A stretch of DNA of 6,958 nt from Desulfurococcales archaeon (GTDB lineage: Archaea; Thermoproteota; Thermoprotei_A; Sulfolobales; Desulfurococcaceae). This document shows, piece after piece, positions 5,752 through 6,958 of this stretch. Numbering within the stretch: the first letter of the stretch is position 1; each line of letters begins with the position of its first letter. Made by a program: the position numbers and the translations under genes. The stretch covers positions 1-6,958 of the forward strand of contig JALVHX010000264.1 of NCBI GenBank assembly GCA_027028805.1, given 5' to 3'. The notes beneath the pieces are model-generated. The model was not told the origin of the DNA and made no database searches. It was given only the letters and a program-made list of their open reading frames with translations.

Positions 5752-6237
5752 TTACTGAGCAGTCTCTTCATCATCCATGTTTTTCTCTCTAGCCGCCCTA
5801 TGTATAGCCCTGACTATGTTTACGTATCCCGTGCAACGGCACAGGTTTCCTCTAAGCATTTCCCTTATATCGTCTATAGATGGGTTCCTGTACGTGTCCA
5901 GTATCCATTTAGCCGTCGTTATGAAGCCGGGAGTGCAGAAGCCGCACTGTATGCCGGCCTCCTCTATAAGGGCGCGGCGTATCCTCTCAGTTGTCTCGTC
6001 GCTGAGTCCCTCTATCGTATCCACTCGTCTACCGTTGACGTCTACCGCTAACGTGAGGCATGAGAGGACGGGTTCTCCGTCGAGGAGCACTGTGCAGGCT
6101 CCGCATTCTCCGACGCCGCATGCATACTTGGGTCCTGTGAGGCCGAACCTGTCTCTGAGAAGGTTTAGGAGCAAAGTGTTTGGCTCAACATCTGCTTCGA
6201 CCGGCTCTCCGTTTAGAATAAACTTTATCTTAACCAA
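5752..6237 (-). CDS. Molybdenum hydroxylase small subunit, [2Fe-2S] protein (CoxS/CutS-like)
   Basis: This is the electron-transfer subunit of a xanthine dehydrogenase/CO dehydrogenase family enzyme, passing electrons from the molybdenum site to FAD. It has 161 residues, normal for the family. The N-terminal plant-ferredoxin-like domain holds the first cluster (Cys40, 45, 48 and 60, in CGVGECGAC and LSC). The C-terminal helical domain holds the second (Cys98 and Cys101 in CGFC, Cys133 and Cys135 in CRCTGY). All eight ligands are present. The start is TTG, supported by AGGAGGG about nine bases upstream and by alignment of VKIKFILNG with family N-termini. It overlaps the FAD subunit gene by 8 bases, so the two are translationally coupled. 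The substrate cannot be told, because the catalytic large subunit is not in the window; aldehydes, CO or purines are all possible for the family. Confidence 0.95.
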   Translation of the reverse strand: MVKIKFILNGEPVEADVEPNTLLLNLLRDRFGLTGPKYACGVGECGACTVLLDGEPVLSCLTLAVDVNGRRVDTIEGLSDETTERIRRALIEEAGIQCGFCTPGFITTAKWILDTYRNPSIDDIREMLRGNLCRCTGYVNIVRAIHRAAREKNMDDEETAQ

Positions 6238-6958
6238 TCCATCCCGCCCTCCTGAGGCTTGTTAGGAGAGAGTCTCTCACAACCACGGGGGCCACGCTTC
6301 TCCTATACTCTGCCGTGGATCTCACATCCGTTATCGGGTCTATGTCATCTACAACCCTGCGGGACGCTTTCTCCACGAGCTCTCTCGACGGCTCATGCCC
6401 TATAAGCTCCTCCTCTACGCTACGCGCTCTCACAGGCGTCGGGGCAACGGCGCCTAGCGCGACCGCCGCCTCCTCTATGACCCCGTCTCTCAGGGTCACC
6501 CTCGTGGCCACGTTTATCTTTGCTAGATCCATCATGGTTCTCGCGATCTTTATGAAGGAGGATCCTGTGCGGGGCGGCGGCTTCCATACGAGTATCCATG
6601 TAAGTATATCTCGGGGCTCCAGCACTGTTTTCTTGGGTCCTTTGAAGAACTCGTTTATATCAAATTTTTTCTCGCCGTCAACGTTTACTGCATAGATTAT
6701 TGTCTTGTACACCATCAGCGGCGGCGCCGTGTCGGCGGCCGGGCTGGCGTTGCAGAGGTTTCCCCCTATAGTAGCCATGTTCCTTACCTGTACACTGGCC
6801 ATGCTCCTCGCCGCCTCGTGGAGGGCGGGGAAATACTTCTTGATCAACGGGCTCCTCTCTATCTCTGAGAGCCTTGTAAGAGCCCCTATTGCTATGTAGC
6901 CGCCCTTCTCCTCTATGCCGCGGAGCCCGGGGATCCGCTTTATATTTACTATGTGGCG
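6230..6958 (-). CDS. Molybdenum hydroxylase FAD-binding medium subunit (CoxM/CutM-like), partial
   Basis: The frame is open to the right edge, so the N-terminal roughly 40-50 residues, including the first FAD-binding loop, lie outside the window; 242 residues are visible. The fragment begins in the FAD-binding domain (VNIKRIPGLRGI, then YIAIGALTRLSEIE). It contains the conserved QVRNMATIGGNLCNASPAAD segment (about 57-76), whose TIGGN binds the FAD pyrophosphate. The C-terminal part has AVALGAVAPTPVRA, typical of the CO dehydrogenase flavoprotein C-terminal domain. In the family this subunit accepts electrons from the [2Fe-2S] subunit and passes them to an external acceptor. Its stop codon overlaps the start of the small-subunit gene. 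The medium-small order matches the coxM-coxS arrangement, but no large subunit follows. Confidence 0.93.
   Translation of the reverse strand, partial: RHIVNIKRIPGLRGIEEKGGYIAIGALTRLSEIERSPLIKKYFPALHEAARSMASVQVRNMATIGGNLCNASPAADTAPPLMVYKTIIYAVNVDGEKKFDINEFFKGPKKTVLEPRDILTWILVWKPPPRTGSSFIKIARTMMDLAKINVATRVTLRDGVIEEAAVALGAVAPTPVRARSVEEELIGHEPSRELVEKASRRVVDDIDPITDVRSTAEYRRSVAPVVVRDSLLTSLRRAGWIG

Noticed and set aside
5673..5774. N-terminal extension of pyrB to an ATG at 5774
   Set aside because: It would overlap the upstream gene and translate through the TATA-like box and inverted repeats; family alignment and the GAGGTGG site favour the TTG at 5672.
5194..6051. Long plus-strand open frame opposite pyrB and the [2Fe-2S] subunit gene
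   Set aside because: It lies antisense to two strongly recognised genes, its protein is Ser/Leu/Arg-rich without motifs, and no ribosome binding site or family match supports it.
5777..6265. Plus-strand open frame opposite the [2Fe-2S] subunit gene
   Set aside because: It is a shadow of a gene with all eight cluster cysteines; the translation has no recognisable domain.

Overview
The window reads as archaeal, most likely a hyperthermophilic crenarchaeote of the Desulfurococcales/Pyrodictiaceae type. The taxon is an inference. It rests on heavy use of AGG/AGA and ATA codons, GTG and TTG starts behind GGAGG/GAGGTG-type ribosome binding sites, very short intergenic gaps, an AT-rich TATA-like box upstream of pyrB, and pyrimidine-rich termination tracts. 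No tRNA, rRNA, CRISPR array, insertion sequence or other mobile element was seen.

Left region, + strand (1-2123). The 3' end of a secreted protein gene lies 13 bases upstream of a polytopic membrane protein gene. The secreted protein has four N-glycosylation sequons. Its tail has three parts: Pro-Glu-Thr, then a hydrophobic helix, then a basic cluster. The membrane protein carries the exosortase/archaeosortase catalytic Cys, Arg and His, and continues into an extracellular domain that looks like EpsI (DUF3485). Together they look like a dedicated archaeosortase-substrate pair, with the sortase fused to its accessory domain. This is the most interesting part of the window.

Middle region, + strand (2124-4728). 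Two fold-type II PLP enzymes of amino-acid biosynthesis follow. The first is a cysteine synthase family enzyme that ends in a pyrimidine-rich terminator. After a 249-base gap comes threonine synthase, whose N-terminal zinc ribbon is degenerate and which starts at an ATG behind a strong ribosome binding site.

Right region, - strand (4749-6958). Reading leftwards from the right edge are the FAD subunit (partial at its 5' end) and the [2Fe-2S] subunit of a molybdenum hydroxylase of the xanthine dehydrogenase/CO dehydrogenase family. These two genes overlap by 8 bases. They are followed by pyrB (aspartate carbamoyltransferase catalytic chain), which has its own apparent promoter. Two inverted repeats that share one arm sit at the predicted pyrB start site. 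No pyrI and no molybdopterin-binding large subunit lie in the window. pyrB and threonine synthase converge with only 20 bases between their stop codons.

The right-hand and middle genes are ordinary metabolism: pyrimidine, threonine and cysteine synthesis plus a molybdenum hydroxylase. The left-hand pair is a candidate cell-surface protein processing system.
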